Positions 8,275 to 18,309 of a stretch of 64,000 bases of DNA are shown here, piece by piece. The notes under the pieces are model-generated. The model had not been told where the DNA came from. It saw only the letters and a program-made list of their open reading frames with translations, and ran no database searches. A program made the position numbers and the translations under genes. Each line of letters opens with the position of its first letter. The stretch's first letter is position 1. The DNA lies in assembly GCF_000178115.2 (NCBI RefSeq), contig NC_014828.1, positions 1,829,310-1,893,309 on the forward strand. The letters are read 5' to 3'. The stretch comes from Ethanoligenens harbinense YUAN-3. Its GTDB lineage: Bacteria; Bacillota; Clostridia; Oscillospirales; Ethanoligenentaceae.

Positions 8275-9807
8275 TTATTCCCACTCAATGGTTGCAGGCG
8301 GCTTGCTGGTAATATCATATACCACACGATTGATACCTTTTACCTCATTGATGATGCGATTGGAGATGGTATCCAGCACTTCATACGGGATACGCGCCCA
8401 GTCTGCCGTCATAAAATCGCTGGTTGTCACACCACGCAGAGCCAATGTGTAGTCATAGGTACGCCCGTCGCCCATCACACCCACCGAGCGCATATCGGTC
8501 AGCACGGCAAAATACTGGTTGATGTCGCGCATCAGCCCCGCGTGGGCAATCTCATCGCGGAACACGGCATCCGCATCCCGCAGAACGTCCAGTTTTTCTT
8601 TTTTAATTTCGCCGATGATCCGAATGGCAAGGCCCGGTCCCGGGAATGGTTGCCTCCAGACCATATAATCCGGTAGGCCCAGTTCCAGACCCAGTGCGCG
8701 CACTTCATCCTTAAACAGTAAGCGCAGCGGCTCCACAATCTCTTTAAAACGGACATGCTCCGGCAAGCCGCCCACATTGTGATGGCTCTTGATAGTCGCC
8801 GCATCGCCAAGACCGGATTCGATAACATCCGGATAGATCGTTCCCTGCGCCAAAAAATCGACTGCGCCGATCTTATTGGCCTCATCCTCAAATACACGGA
8901 TGAATTCCTCACCGATGATCTTGCGTTTTCGTTCAGGGTCGCTTACGCCCTGCAATTTTTCCAAAAACCGTTCTGCAGCATCCACGCGGACAAACTGGAT
9001 ATCCCGTCCCTGAAATGCCTGATCGACTTCATCGCCCTCATTTTTGCGCATCAGGCCGTGGTCTACAAAAATACAGGTAAGCTGTCTGCCTACCGCGCGC
9101 GACAAAAGCGCCGCCGCCACCGCCGAATCCACACCTCCGGAAAGCGCGAGCAATACACGCCCATGTCCGATCTTTTCTTTTAATTCCGCCACGGTGGTTT
9201 TGGCGTAGTCCCCCATCGTCCAGTCGCCCACACATCCACAGACCTCAAACAGGAAATTCCGAATGATCTCCTGCCCCTTTTCGGTATGCAGCACTTCCGG
9301 ATGGAACTGCACACCATAGAACCGGAGGTGCGTGTTCTCAATGGCAGCCACAGGGCAGTTACGAGACTTGGCGATCACATGGAACCCTTCTGGTAATTGT
9401 TCCACATAATCGCCGTGGCTCATCCAGGTCGTAATGGTAGAGGCCAAGCCGTGAAACAACGGGCTGGCTGTATCAAGGTCGGTAGCCGTCCGGCCGTATT
9501 CCCGCCCACCGGCGGCGGCTACCCGTCCGCCAAGCGTCTGCACCAGCAAATGAATTCCGTAGCAAATGCCCAAAACCGGGACACCCAGCGTGAAAACGCC
9601 CGGGTCGCAGAGGGGCGCGCCCTCCGCATATACGCTGCTCGGCCCGCCCGTAAAAATGATCCCTGCCGGATGCAGCGCCCGAATCTCATCCAGCGGCAGA
9701 TCGTGTGGACGCACCTCACAATACACCCCGCATTCGCGCACGCGGCGTGCGATCAACTGATTATACTGCCCGCCAAAATCCAAAACCAGCACAAACTGAT
9801 GCTCCAT
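8275..9807 (-). CDS. guaA: GMP synthase (glutamine-hydrolysing)
   Basis: Converts XMP, glutamine and ATP to GMP, the last step of guanine nucleotide synthesis. The 510 residues have the full family layout: a class I amidotransferase with nucleophile in GICYGIH and FHPE histidine, an ATP pyrophosphatase loop SGGVDSAV, and a C-terminal dimerisation domain ending IEWE. ATG at 9807 is chosen because [15 protein letters not shown] fits the family N terminus and GGAGGG precedes it; the longer frame to 9888 is not supported. The 3' end faces the mobile-element remnant; guaA ends are known integration hotspots, but no duplicated attachment site was found. Confidence 0.97.
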   Translation of the reverse strand: MEHQFVLVLDFGGQYNQLIARRVRECGVYCEVRPHDLPLDEIRALHPAGIIFTGGPSSVYAEGAPLCDPGVFTLGVPVLGICYGIHLLVQTLGGRVAAAGGREYGRTATDLDTASPLFHGLASTITTWMSHGDYVEQLPEGFHVIAKSRNCPVAAIENTHLRFYGVQFHPEVLHTEKGQEIIRNFLFEVCGCVGDWTMGDYAKTTVAELKEKIGHGRVLLALSGGVDSAVAAALLSRAVGRQLTCIFVDHGLMRKNEGDEVDQAFQGRDIQFVRVDAAERFLEKLQGVSDPERKRKIIGEEFIRVFEDEANKIGAVDFLAQGTIYPDVIESGLGDAATIKSHHNVGGLPEHVRFKEIVEPLRLLFKDEVRALGLELGLPDYMVWRQPFPGPGLAIRIIGEIKKEKLDVLRDADAVFRDEIAHAGLMRDINQYFAVLTDMRSVGVMGDGRTYDYTLALRGVTTSDFMTADWARIPYEVLDTISNRIINEVKGINRVVYDITSKPPATIEWE

Positions 9808-9897
9808 GCAATACCCTCCGTTTTTCCTTCCCATCGCCGGGCAAAAAACAGCCCGCCGCCACATTCCGGCAGGTGCCCGGCCAGACATTGTTTGCCG

Positions 9898-11046
9898 CTA
9901 ATCTTCTTTTCCTGCAAATATTTCATTCTTGCGGTGTATGTACACCGACAGTGCCAATCCTATCAGCCAGTAAGACGCGATCATCGAGGAACCACCCGCG
10001 CTGAAAAACGGCAGTGTGATCCCGATGACCGGTAAAACCATCAACACCATGCCCACATTGATAAAAATCTGCATGGCAAACGCCGAAAACACCCCGATAC
10101 AGATCATAGAACCCGCAGGGTCTTTGGACATCCGTACATATCGAAGCAGACGCACCAGCAACACCAGGAACAACAGCAAAATCACAATGCACCCGATAAA
10201 ACCGAGTTCCTCCCCGGCGACTGCAAAGATCATATCGTTCTGCCGCTCGGGCAGCTGCCCGCTGATGGGTGACTGCGTGCGCGGCCCGTGGAACAGCCCA
10301 TATCCCCACAGTTCTCCGGAACCAATGGCACTGCGTCCATACAATTGCTGGAGCGACACATCCTTCAAGCTGCTGTTTTCCGGATCGAACAACGCAAGGA
10401 TACGGTGCCGCTGCGTATTTCCGAATACTTTGCTCCAGATGATCGGCGTCCCCGCAAGCAGACAGACGGCGCCCAACGCAAAATAGCGCAGCTGCGTGCC
10501 GGACGCAAACAGCATAAACACAAATATGCCCGCGAACACGAACGCCATGCCCATATCCTGCTGCACCACGATGATGCCGATGGGCACCATGGCGTGCAGA
10601 ACCAGCAGGATCACATTAAGCGGAGAAGTCAGCCGGTCCTTCACGGTATCAAAATGCTTTGCGAATGTCAGGATAAAGCACAGCTTCACAAATTCCGCCG
10701 GCTGCACGGTCGTAAAGCCCAGATTGATCCAGGACAGATCGGCAGAGCCCGAAACCGTATATGGATGCACATAAGGCAGCAACAGCGCAACCACGCCCGC
10801 CACAGCCGCTACTTTCCACCAGTTGAGCATGTCGTGATAATCGATACGTGAAATAACCACCATACCCGCGATGCCGATCACAATACAGAGGATCTGCATG
10901 ACCATGGTCCTGGATGAGGTGTGGGTGGCATTCGTGGCGCTCAGCACCAGCACCAGCCCATAAACGGACGCCAGGATCGCCGCAAACATCAGCACCAGAT
11001 CCGTCTGCCGGAGATAGCGCCCGATGGCACGAAAAACATTGCGCAT
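9898..11046 (-). CDS. SEDS-family peptidoglycan polymerase (RodA/FtsW/SpoVE type)
   Basis: A 382-residue membrane protein with about ten hydrophobic segments. Family marks include QPAEFVKL (near residue 115), QQDMGMAF, which places the catalytic Asp of the usual QPDLG motif, and the C-terminal GITLPFFSAGGSS. SEDS proteins polymerise lipid II glycan strands together with a class B penicillin-binding protein. The length and lack of a long tail fit RodA best, but FtsW or SpoVE cannot be excluded because no partner gene is nearby. ATG at 11046 is preferred; GTG at 11055 is also possible. It runs in the same direction as guaA, 90 bp upstream. Confidence 0.9.
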   Translation of the reverse strand: MRNVFRAIGRYLRQTDLVLMFAAILASVYGLVLVLSATNATHTSSRTMVMQILCIVIGIAGMVVISRIDYHDMLNWWKVAAVAGVVALLLPYVHPYTVSGSADLSWINLGFTTVQPAEFVKLCFILTFAKHFDTVKDRLTSPLNVILLVLHAMVPIGIIVVQQDMGMAFVFAGIFVFMLFASGTQLRYFALGAVCLLAGTPIIWSKVFGNTQRHRILALFDPENSSLKDVSLQQLYGRSAIGSGELWGYGLFHGPRTQSPISGQLPERQNDMIFAVAGEELGFIGCIVILLLFLVLLVRLLRYVRMSKDPAGSMICIGVFSAFAMQIFINVGMVLMVLPVIGITLPFFSAGGSSMIASYWLIGLALSVYIHRKNEIFAGKED

Positions 11047-11178
11047 TCTTTTCACCGCCTTTTGCTATTATATCGTCTGCGCGCCGTCTTTGCAAGCGGA
11101 TTGCGCGGCTTTCAGGGGCGCGCGGCATGAACCAATTTTTACAGCAAACAGTGCCGTACCGCCGCCGGTTGAAATTTT

Positions 11179-11207
11179 TTGACGCGGCCCTTGTTTGCGA
11201 GTATAAT
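11179..11207 (+). promoter_or_regulatory. Sigma-A promoter of fhs
   Basis: TTGACG (11179-11184) and TATAAT (11202-11207) are separated by 17 bp, about 100 bp before the fhs start. It is the only strong promoter in this divergent region. Confidence 0.75.
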
Positions 11208-11305
11208 AAAAACGTATCGACATCATCCGTTTTCTTCCCGCGGCCGACAGGGACGGGAGAAAAGCGAAAACAAAATAGAATGTAGGAATGACGGGGGAAC
11301 ACACT

Positions 11306-12973
11306 ATGCAGAGCGATATCGAGATCGCACATCAAGCCGTTTTGCAGCCCATCGCGGCCATTGCCGCCCGGCTGGGGGTATCCGAAGACGAACTGGACTT
11401 ATATGGAAAATACAAAGCAAAGCTCAATGATTCTCTGTTCCGGCGCCTTGCCGATAAAACAGACGGAAAATTGATCTTGGTCACGGCCATCAACCCCACC
11501 CCCGCAGGCGAAGGAAAGACCACCACCACAGTCGGTCTGGGCGACGCGCTGCGCCGTCTGGGCAAACAGGCGGTCATCGCGCTGCGCGAACCGTCTCTCG
11601 GTCCGGTGTTCGGGATGAAGGGCGGCGCGGCCGGCGGCGGCTATGCGCAGGTGATGCCTATGGAAGACATCAACCTGCATTTTACCGGAGACATGCACGC
11701 CATCACCGCCGCCAACAACCTTCTCTGCGCCATTCTGGACAACCATCTTCAACAGGGCAACGCTCTCGGCATCGACCCGCGCCGCATCCTGTTCAAGCGC
11801 GTGCTCGACATGAACGACCGCGTACTGCGGCAGACGGTGGTCGGCCTGGGCGGCAAAGGGAACGGCATTCCCCGTGAGGATGGGTTTGTCATCACGGTGG
11901 CCAGCGAAGTCATGGCTATCCTCTGCCTGGCGAGGAACATCGCCGACCTGAAAAAGCGCCTGGGCACTATCCTCGTCGCCTACTCGTACGCCGGCGAGCC
12001 GGTCTACTGCCGGCAGCTCGGCGTGGCGGGCGCTATGGCCGCCCTGCTCAAAGACGCGCTCAACCCCAATCTGGTGCAGACGCTCGAGGGCACGGCCGCC
12101 ATCATCCACGGCGGCCCGTTCGCCAACATCGCGCACGGCTGCAACTCCGTACGCGCCACCTCGCTTGCACTCAAGCTCGGTGACTACTGCGTCACCGAGG
12201 CCGGCTTCGGCTCCGACCTGGGCGCGGAAAAATTCATGGACATCAAATGCCGCGCGGCCGGTCTGCATCCGGCGGCAGTGGTGCTGGTCGCTACCATCCG
12301 CGCGCTGAAATACAACGGCGGTGTCAAGCGGGATGCGCTGGGCAATGAAGACGTCGGGGCGCTTCGCCGGGGCGCGGACAATCTGCGCGCGCACATCGCC
12401 AACATGCGGCGGTTCGGTGTGCCGGTCGTGGTCGCCATCAACCGGTTCGGCACCGATACGGAAGCGGAGCTCTCCGCCGTGGAAGGAATCTGCCGGGAAG
12501 AGCACGCATCTTTTGCCCTGTCCGAAGTATTTACCAAGGGCGGCGAGGGCGGCCTGGACCTGGCCAAAAAAGTGATTGAAGCGGCAGACACGCCTTCTTC
12601 TTTCCTGCCACTGTATGACCTCGGCCTTAGCTTGAAAGAAAAGATCGACACGCTGGCGCAGAAACTCTATGGCGCGGGCGAAGTGCAATATACCCCGGCG
12701 GCGGAAAAAGCGCTGGCGGAAATCGCGGCGCTGGGCGGAAACAAGCTGCCCATCTGCGTGGCCAAAACACAGTATTCCCTCTCGGACGACGCTTCGGCGC
12801 TGGGGCGGCCGAAAGGGTTCACCCTGCATGTGCGGGACGCCCGGTTGAGCGCGGGGGCGGGGTTTGTCGTTATCTACACCGGCAACATCCTGCAAATGCC
12901 CGGCCTGCCGAAAAAGCCGGCTGCCGAGCTGATCGACATCGACGAGAACGGCACCATCACCGGGCTTTTCTGA
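11306..12973 (+). CDS. fhs: Formate--tetrahydrofolate ligase
   Basis: Makes 10-formyltetrahydrofolate from formate, THF and ATP, feeding one-carbon metabolism and, in acetogens, the methyl branch of the Wood-Ljungdahl pathway. The 555-residue length equals the family norm. Visible motifs are the nucleotide loop [18 protein letters not shown] (near residue 62) and [18 protein letters not shown] (near 93). ATG at 11306 with GGGGG upstream fits the family N terminus; the frame extends to 11288 without support. It has its own promoter and is followed 44 bp later by tsaE in the same direction. Confidence 0.97.
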   Translation: MQSDIEIAHQAVLQPIAAIAARLGVSEDELDLYGKYKAKLNDSLFRRLADKTDGKLILVTAINPTPAGEGKTTTTVGLGDALRRLGKQAVIALREPSLGPVFGMKGGAAGGGYAQVMPMEDINLHFTGDMHAITAANNLLCAILDNHLQQGNALGIDPRRILFKRVLDMNDRVLRQTVVGLGGKGNGIPREDGFVITVASEVMAILCLARNIADLKKRLGTILVAYSYAGEPVYCRQLGVAGAMAALLKDALNPNLVQTLEGTAAIIHGGPFANIAHGCNSVRATSLALKLGDYCVTEAGFGSDLGAEKFMDIKCRAAGLHPAAVVLVATIRALKYNGGVKRDALGNEDVGALRRGADNLRAHIANMRRFGVPVVVAINRFGTDTEAELSAVEGICREEHASFALSEVFTKGGEGGLDLAKKVIEAADTPSSFLPLYDLGLSLKEKIDTLAQKLYGAGEVQYTPAAEKALAEIAALGGNKLPICVAKTQYSLSDDASALGRPKGFTLHVRDARLSAGAGFVVIYTGNILQMPGLPKKPAAELIDIDENGTITGLF

Positions 12974-13017
12974 GCATACGCTTCACATTACACAACCGAA
13001 AGGATTGGGAAAAGACA

Positions 13018-13458
13018 TTGGCTGCATGCATCAGCCGTTCACCGGCGGATACGGAACAGGCTGGCGAACAGCTGGCACAGGAACTGCACCCGGGCGATGT
13101 GGTCGCACTGTTCGGCAATCTGGGCGCGGGCAAGACCCAGTTCATCCGGGGACTCGCACGCGGGCTCGGCGTCACCGACCCGGTATCCAGCCCCACGTTC
13201 GCCATCGTGCATGCCTACCGCGGCCGCATCCCGCTCTACCATTTCGACATGTACCGCATCTCCGGCTGGGCCGATCTGGAATCCACCGGCTTTTTCGACT
13301 ATCTGGAAAGCGACGGCGTCTGCGCCGTGGAGTGGAGCGAGAACATTGAAGCCGCTCTGCCTGAAAACACCGTGCGGGTGCAGATCGAACCGGGCGCGGA
13401 TGCGGATACCCGTCGTATCACCATCCTCCGCGGTCGGAAGGAAGGACACAAGAAATGA
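13018..13458 (+). CDS. tsaE: tRNA t6A biosynthesis ATPase TsaE
   Basis: A 146-residue P-loop ATPase with FGNLGAGKTQFIRG (near residue 33) and the family signatures SSPTF and HFDMYR. TsaE works with TsaB and TsaD in adding threonylcarbamoyl to A37 of ANN-reading tRNAs. The apparent start is TTG at 13018. The stop overlaps the tsaB start (ATGA), so the two are translationally coupled; tsaD is not in the window. Confidence 0.95.
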   Translation: MAACISRSPADTEQAGEQLAQELHPGDVVALFGNLGAGKTQFIRGLARGLGVTDPVSSPTFAIVHAYRGRIPLYHFDMYRISGWADLESTGFFDYLESDGVCAVEWSENIEAALPENTVRVQIEPGADADTRRITILRGRKEGHKK

Positions 13459-14156
13459 ACATACTGGCTGTCGATACTTCTTCCGTCACGGCTTCCGCCG
13501 CGCTCTGTGAGGATGACCGCCTGCTGGGCGAGACCTACGTCCGTGTGCCGCAGACTCATAGCGAAACGCTGATGCCCTCCGTCTGCGAGCTGCTGCGCCG
13601 CTGCGGGGTGACCTTTTCGGAGATCGGCCTGTTTGCCGTCGCCGCAGGTCCCGGCTCGTTCACCGGGGTGCGCATCGGCGTGGCCGCTGTAAAAGGAATG
13701 GCGATGGCATGGGGCGCACCCTGTGTCGGCGTATCGGCACTGGAAGCGGCAGCGTGGAACCACCCGTTTTTTGCGGGCACGGTCTGCGCCGCGATGGACG
13801 CCCGGCGCAGGCAGGTCTATGCCGCACTGTTTGCCGCTTCCCCCGCCGGACCGGCGCGCCTTTCCCCGGATCACGCGGTCGCACTGGAGGAATTGTCCGC
13901 AGAGCTTGGCAAAGAACCGGTTTTACTGGTTGGAGACGGTGCCGAACTGTGTTATAATGCGTTTAAAGAAGAACATTCCTGCGTTTTGGCGCCCGACCGG
14001 CTGCGATTCACCCATGCGGGCGCAGTAGCCGCCTTGGGTTTGCGCGCGTTCCGGTCAGGGCAGGCACTGCCACCCGACCGGCTGCTGCCGGTATATCTGC
14101 GTCTGCCGCAGGCGGAGCGTGAACTGCGCGCCAGAACGGCGCAAAAAAACGATTGA
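13455..14156 (+). CDS. tsaB: tRNA t6A biosynthesis scaffold protein TsaB
   Basis: 233 residues of the ASKHA fold, starting MNILAVDTSSVTASAAL and carrying AAGPGSFTGVRIG (near residue 63), both diagnostic of TsaB/YeaZ. TsaB forms the heterodimer with TsaD that transfers threonylcarbamoyl to tRNA. ATG overlaps the tsaE stop. The usual next gene, rimI, is absent; rpiB follows 13 bp later. Confidence 0.95.
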   Translation: MNILAVDTSSVTASAALCEDDRLLGETYVRVPQTHSETLMPSVCELLRRCGVTFSEIGLFAVAAGPGSFTGVRIGVAAVKGMAMAWGAPCVGVSALEAAAWNHPFFAGTVCAAMDARRRQVYAALFAASPAGPARLSPDHAVALEELSAELGKEPVLLVGDGAELCYNAFKEEHSCVLAPDRLRFTHAGAVAALGLRAFRSGQALPPDRLLPVYLRLPQAERELRARTAQKND

Positions 14157-14169
14157 CGGAGGCAAACAT

Positions 14170-14616
14170 ATGATTGCTTTGGGCTGTGACCACGGTGGAT
14201 TTCTGCTGAAACAGGAGATTAAGGCTTATCTGGAAGAACAGGGCATCCCTTACCTGGATTTCGGGACGGACAGCTGCGATTCCTGCGATTATCCCGATTT
14301 TGCCAAAGCGGCCTGCGCTGCCGTTCTCGACGGCTCCTGTGAAAAAGCGCTGCTTTTCTGCGGCACCGGCGTCGGCATCTCCATGGCCGCCAACAAGATC
14401 AAAGGCATTCGCGCGGCGTGCTGTTCGGATTATTTCAGCGCCAAATACACCCGCCTGCACAACAACGCCAATGTGCTCTGTCTTGGCGGGCGCGTCGTTG
14501 GCCCGGGGCTTGCGCGCGAGCTGGTCGATGTGTTCCTGCACACCGCATATGAAGGCGGGGAGCGCCATGAACGCCGGCTGAAAAAAATCGAAGCGCTTGA
14601 GAACGAAAACAAATAA
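14170..14616 (+). CDS. rpiB: Ribose-5-phosphate isomerase B
   Basis: 148 residues of the RpiB/LacAB family. ALGCDHGGF (residues 3-11), [14 protein letters not shown] (near 65) and [14 protein letters not shown] (near 98) carry the known active-site residues. It interconverts ribulose 5-phosphate and ribose 5-phosphate in the pentose phosphate route, supplying ribose for PRPP. ATG at 14170 follows GGAGG. It lies between tsaB and upp, and PRPP links it loosely to the latter. Confidence 0.95.
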   Translation: MIALGCDHGGFLLKQEIKAYLEEQGIPYLDFGTDSCDSCDYPDFAKAACAAVLDGSCEKALLFCGTGVGISMAANKIKGIRAACCSDYFSAKYTRLHNNANVLCLGGRVVGPGLARELVDVFLHTAYEGGERHERRLKKIEALENENK

Positions 14617-14630
14617 CGGGGTGTAGATCC

Positions 14631-15263
14631 ATGAATCAAAACATTGCCTTGCTGGACCATCCGCTGATTCAGCATAAGCTCACGCTTCTGCGGGACAAAC
14701 AGACCGGCAGCAAAGAGTTCCGTGAAATGGTCAGCGAGATCGCCATGCTGATGTGCTATGAAGCGACTCGCGACCTGCCGCTCAAGGAAGTGGACATCGA
14801 AACACCGGTCGCATTGGCCAAAGCGAAGGTGATTTCCGGCAAGAAGCTGGCTTTCGTACCCATCCTGCGGGCAGGGCTCGGCATGGTGGAAGGCGTTCTG
14901 CAGATGGTGCCCGCCGCAAAAGTGGGGCACATCGGCCTTTACCGCGATCCTGAAAGCCTGCATCCCGTGGACTATTATGTGAAACTGCCGGAAGATGTGC
15001 GGGAGCGGGAGGTCATCCTGCTCGATCCGATGCTCGCCACCGGCGGTTCCGCTGTGGAAGCCATCCATGTCCTTAAAAGGCAGGGCGTGCAGCACATCAA
15101 ATTCATGTGCATCATCGCCGCGCCGGAAGGTATGAAAACGCTGACCGACGCGCATCCGGACGTTCCGGTCTTCTGTGCCGCGCTGGACAACCACCTCAAC
15201 GAACACGGTTACATCGTGCCCGGGCTTGGAGATGCCGGCGACCGCCTGTTCGGCACCAAATAA
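14631..15263 (+). CDS. upp: Uracil phosphoribosyltransferase
   Basis: Salvages uracil with PRPP to form UMP. At 210 residues it is the normal length. The PRPP-binding loop reads [13 protein letters not shown] (near residue 124), and the C-terminal uracil-binding region [12 protein letters not shown] is typical. It begins 14 bp after rpiB and closes this operon, followed at once by a hairpin terminator. Confidence 0.97.
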   Translation: MNQNIALLDHPLIQHKLTLLRDKQTGSKEFREMVSEIAMLMCYEATRDLPLKEVDIETPVALAKAKVISGKKLAFVPILRAGLGMVEGVLQMVPAAKVGHIGLYRDPESLHPVDYYVKLPEDVREREVILLDPMLATGGSAVEAIHVLKRQGVQHIKFMCIIAAPEGMKTLTDAHPDVPVFCAALDNHLNEHGYIVPGLGDAGDRLFGTK

Positions 15264-15277
15264 AACATCCGAAATCC

Positions 15278-15317
15278 AAAGTGCCCATGCGGATAAATCC
15301 GCGTAGGCGCTTTTTTC
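15278..15317 (+). terminator. Terminator after upp
   Basis: AAAGTGCCCATGCGGAT pairs imperfectly with ATCCGCGTAGGCGCTTT, followed by TTTT. Confidence 0.75.
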
Positions 15318-15340
15318 ATGCGGCTCCCGTCGGGCTGCCT

Positions 15341-16096
15341 TCAGCAGGCGTCTTCCCACAGACCCGCCTGTTCCATTGCCGCGCGCAGTGTTGCACCCGC
15401 CGCGGCACGGATGCACAGGTCGGCACGACGGTCATACGGTGTTCCGCTTTTATTCAGCAGCGCCAGATGTTCCCCGTGGAAATAATCGATCAACCCCGCA
15501 GCAGGATAAACCGCCAGACTTGTGCCTGCCACCAGCAACAGGTCGGCCCGCTCAATGGCGCGCACCGCGCCCTCCACGGTCGCGCTGTCCAGCCCCTCCC
15601 CATAGAGGACGACGTCGGGGCGAATCATACCACCGCAGGCGCACTGCGGAACAGACGGCGCCTCCAGCACGACGTCGAGCCCATATCGTCTCCCGCATGA
15701 AAGGCAGTGATTGCGATACACGCTGCCATGCAGTTCATAGACCGTTTGTGAACCGGCCTTGCTGTGCAGACCGTCAATGTTCTGCGTGACAACCGCAGAC
15801 AGTTTCCCCTGCCGCTCCAGCATGGCAAATGCCTTGTGGGCGTCGTTCGGCTCGGCGTCCGGGAACACCAGGTAGCGGCGCAGATAGTCGTAGAAAACAG
15901 CGGGATTCTGCATAAAGAAATCGTGAGAAAGCAGAACTTCCGGCTCCTGCCCGTATTGTTTCCGGATGGATTCGTACACGCCCCCGGAGGAACGGAAATC
16001 CGGGATCTCGCTTTCTGTGGAAACGCCCGCGCCGGTAAAGGCCACGACGCGCTCCGATGTTTTCAGCCATGCAGCCAGTGTTTCCATCTCTTCCAT
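15341..16096 (-). CDS. NAD-dependent protein deacetylase, sirtuin (CobB/SrtN type)
   Basis: 251 residues. NAD-binding motifs are FTGAGVSTESEIPDFRS (near residue 18) and TQNIDGLH (near 117) with catalytic His in YELHGS. Zinc is held by CLSC and CACGG. Sirtuins remove acetyl or other acyl groups from lysines, for example on acetyl-CoA synthetase, consuming NAD. ATG at 16096 is chosen because MEEMETLAAWL fits family starts; the longer frame to 16213 adds an unlikely N terminus. Single gene, convergent with upp. Confidence 0.93.
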   Translation of the reverse strand: MEEMETLAAWLKTSERVVAFTGAGVSTESEIPDFRSSGGVYESIRKQYGQEPEVLLSHDFFMQNPAVFYDYLRRYLVFPDAEPNDAHKAFAMLERQGKLSAVVTQNIDGLHSKAGSQTVYELHGSVYRNHCLSCGRRYGLDVVLEAPSVPQCACGGMIRPDVVLYGEGLDSATVEGAVRAIERADLLLVAGTSLAVYPAAGLIDYFHGEHLALLNKSGTPYDRRADLCIRAAAGATLRAAMEQAGLWEDAC

Positions 16097-16306
16097 TTTT
16101 GCGGCACCTTCCCTTTGTTGCGGCAGTCCGCCTGCCCTGTGGTTCCAGCATACCATCCCCTCCGCCCGATTGCAAGCAAAACCCTGCAGGAAAAACGCGT
16201 CTTCACCGATCATTCGATTCTTTCACAAGAAATGAGAGAATCGTATAAAAACACCGGTAAAGACGCGTCGGATTCCGCATGCGGAGAAGCCAAACGGCCG
16301 CTTTGT

Positions 16307-16999
16307 TCATATTTTTCCGAAAGTGTAAACCGGCTCGCGCTCCGGCTTGCACCCCAGCCATTGCAAGGCATTTTCCATCAATCTGGCGAAAATGCCGTAT
16401 GTGTCCACTGCATGCGGCGAGAGTTCCCCGCCTTTGACGGCGATCATCGCCTGCGTGTACTCCGGATGAAACTGAAACCCAACAGCAGGCACTTTTTCGA
16501 TGGCAAACATGGCGCTCGGCGACACGCTCGAGCGTGCAAGGCTGCAATACGCAGGCAGCGCATAATGGTCGCTGTGGCTCATGTAGGAATAAAAACCGTG
16601 CTCCAAGCCGCGCAGCAAGGGGTGCGTGCTTCCCTCTTTCCACGGGCGGATGAAATAAAAGCCCTGTTCCTCGTCACCGCAACGGTATGCCGGCGCGCCC
16701 AGCGCCTGCGCAAGGATACCGGCGCCCATACCGAACCCGATCACCGGTTTGCCCTCATGGAGCAGCATCCGCACATATTCCACCTCACCATACAGCCACG
16801 GGTCGGCGTCCTTGTTCCAAAGATGCTGACGCCCGCCATGCAGCACGGCAATATCAAAGTCATACAGCTTCGGGAAATCCTCGTTGCGGTCTATACGAAT
16901 CTTGCGCGATACGGGCAAACCGTTCGCCTGTACCCATCGATCCAGGTTGGATGGGACGGACGGATGATCCGCATCATGTAAAAATTCTACAATCCTCAC
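16307..16999 (-). CDS. Class I glutamine amidotransferase-like protein lacking the nucleophile Cys
   Basis: 230 residues with the fold signature of free-standing class I amidotransferases: AVLHGGRQHLW (near residue 50), GKPVIGFGMGAGILAQALG (near 83) and VGFQFHPEYT (near 170). In active members the middle motif is GxCxG; here the Cys position is Gly (GFGMG) and the following Gln is also Gly. His and Glu of the triad remain. The protein therefore probably does not hydrolyse glutamine and may be a binding or regulatory relative. It is a single gene with no tell-tale neighbours. Confidence 0.75.
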   Translation of the reverse strand: MRIVEFLHDADHPSVPSNLDRWVQANGLPVSRKIRIDRNEDFPKLYDFDIAVLHGGRQHLWNKDADPWLYGEVEYVRMLLHEGKPVIGFGMGAGILAQALGAPAYRCGDEEQGFYFIRPWKEGSTHPLLRGLEHGFYSYMSHSDHYALPAYCSLARSSVSPSAMFAIEKVPAVGFQFHPEYTQAMIAVKGGELSPHAVDTYGIFARLMENALQWLGCKPEREPVYTFGKI

Positions 17000-17363
17000 A
17001 AATAATCCCTCCTATCTATGAAAAAAATACAAGGATGCCGAACAAGCGTCCTTGCTTATGGGATATTCTGGATATCGAAAAACCGGATAAAAGATGCGCT
17101 TCGAGAAAAACTCAAAGCGCCGTTGCTTTCATTTGATCCATTTACCGTAATTTATTATAAACGGTCATGCAGGATCTGTCAAGCCACATTGCAAAAAATT
17201 TACACAATCTTCCTAATATGCCGCAAGTCCGGCAAACCGGCGGGCGGATGCGGTCATTTCCTTTGACGGATAGCGAACGGATTTTCAAGTTTTCATATTT
17301 TTTATATATTTTATGTTATAATGATAGCGAATCAAAATCATACGATCGAATCCGGGTGGATAC
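17000..17363. other. Intergenic region between two divergent genes
   Basis: No gene is supported. Two hairpins are visible (about 17029-17055, CAAGGATGC/GCGTCCTTG; and 17096-17120, GCGCTT/AAGCGC), neither with a clear T run. A TATAAT at 17327-17332 sits 31 bp before the plus-strand gene and is probably its -10 box. Confidence 0.4.
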
Positions 17364-18293
17364 ATGAAAATCTTACCGGGCATGCGCACGCTCAAAACAG
17401 CGGTTGCCGTTGGTCTGAGCGTGGCGGTTTCATATGCCCTGAAACTGGAATATCCGTTCTACGCGGCCATCGCCTGCGTGGTGGTTCTGCAAATCTATTC
17501 CAGGGACACCGTTACAGCCGGCCGCAACCGCCTGATTGGCACGCTGGCAGGCGGGCTGGCCGGTTCCCTGTTTGCCTGTATCCCGCTGGATAAGGCCATC
17601 ACATCCTTTTTCGGGATCATTTTCCTGTTCGTCATCCTTGCGCAGTGCAGGCTGAACCGGTCGATGACCATCGGCGGTATCGTTTTTATGCGGATCATGG
17701 TCGATCTGGACTACAGCAAGGAAGCCCCCCTGCTCTTTACCTATAATCGCATGCTCGCCACGTTTGTGGGCGTGGTGATCGCGGTGGCGGTCAATCTGCT
17801 GCTGTTTCCCTACCACCGAACGAAAGAAAACGATAAGCGGTTCATATTGCTCCGTTCCCATTTGCTCGACGGGCTGACGGACCTGCTGGCTCACCGCATT
17901 CCGGTGGAGATCGCGGCGCTGCGGAAAGATTGTGACGTGCTGCAGGAGCATCTGGGAAAAAACAGTGCGGAATACAAACTGTTTGCCCGCCGGGAAGAAC
18001 AGGTGACGGAAATGCACAGGGCCGTGGATCTCTACCAGGACATTCTGCGCCACATGGCCATGATACAGGAACTGCCGCCGGAGCATTGGCAGTTGAGCGG
18101 GCCAAACATCCAAAGGCTCGCCGCATTGGCCAACTGCCGCCCCCCGGACAGCAGCGCGGAAAACGTCGAGGATGCCCATGTGGTGGTCTACAATTACCAC
18201 GCGGGCCGTATGCTGGACTGCGCGGAACAGGCCGAAAATACCCTTTTGCAGCCGCCGCGGCTCTGGTCTCCCCGAACGCAGGCGCCATCCTGA
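17364..18293 (+). CDS. Aromatic acid exporter (FUSC/ArAE) family membrane protein
   Basis: 309 residues. The N-terminal half has about six membrane segments beginning GMRTLKTAVAVGLSVAVSY and including the conserved NRLIGTLAGGLAG; the C-terminal half is soluble and helical. This matches the YgaE/YqjA-type branch of the aromatic-acid exporter superfamily, whose substrates are unknown in Firmicutes. It stands alone, with its stop 17 bp from the convergent lipase-like gene. Confidence 0.8.
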   Translation: MKILPGMRTLKTAVAVGLSVAVSYALKLEYPFYAAIACVVVLQIYSRDTVTAGRNRLIGTLAGGLAGSLFACIPLDKAITSFFGIIFLFVILAQCRLNRSMTIGGIVFMRIMVDLDYSKEAPLLFTYNRMLATFVGVVIAVAVNLLLFPYHRTKENDKRFILLRSHLLDGLTDLLAHRIPVEIAALRKDCDVLQEHLGKNSAEYKLFARREEQVTEMHRAVDLYQDILRHMAMIQELPPEHWQLSGPNIQRLAALANCRPPDSSAENVEDAHVVVYNYHAGRMLDCAEQAENTLLQPPRLWSPRTQAPS

Positions 18294-18309
18294 GGTCTGA
18301 GGGAAGCCG

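Noticed and set aside
8183-8300. Attachment site at the guaA 3' end
   Set aside because: guaA ends are known integration sites, but I found no second copy of the last guaA bases, and the integrase fragment points away from guaA.
11399-12895. 498-codon open frame on the minus strand
   Set aside because: It is fully antisense to fhs and has a high Arg/His/Gln composition typical of shadow frames in GC-rich genes, with no ribosome site.
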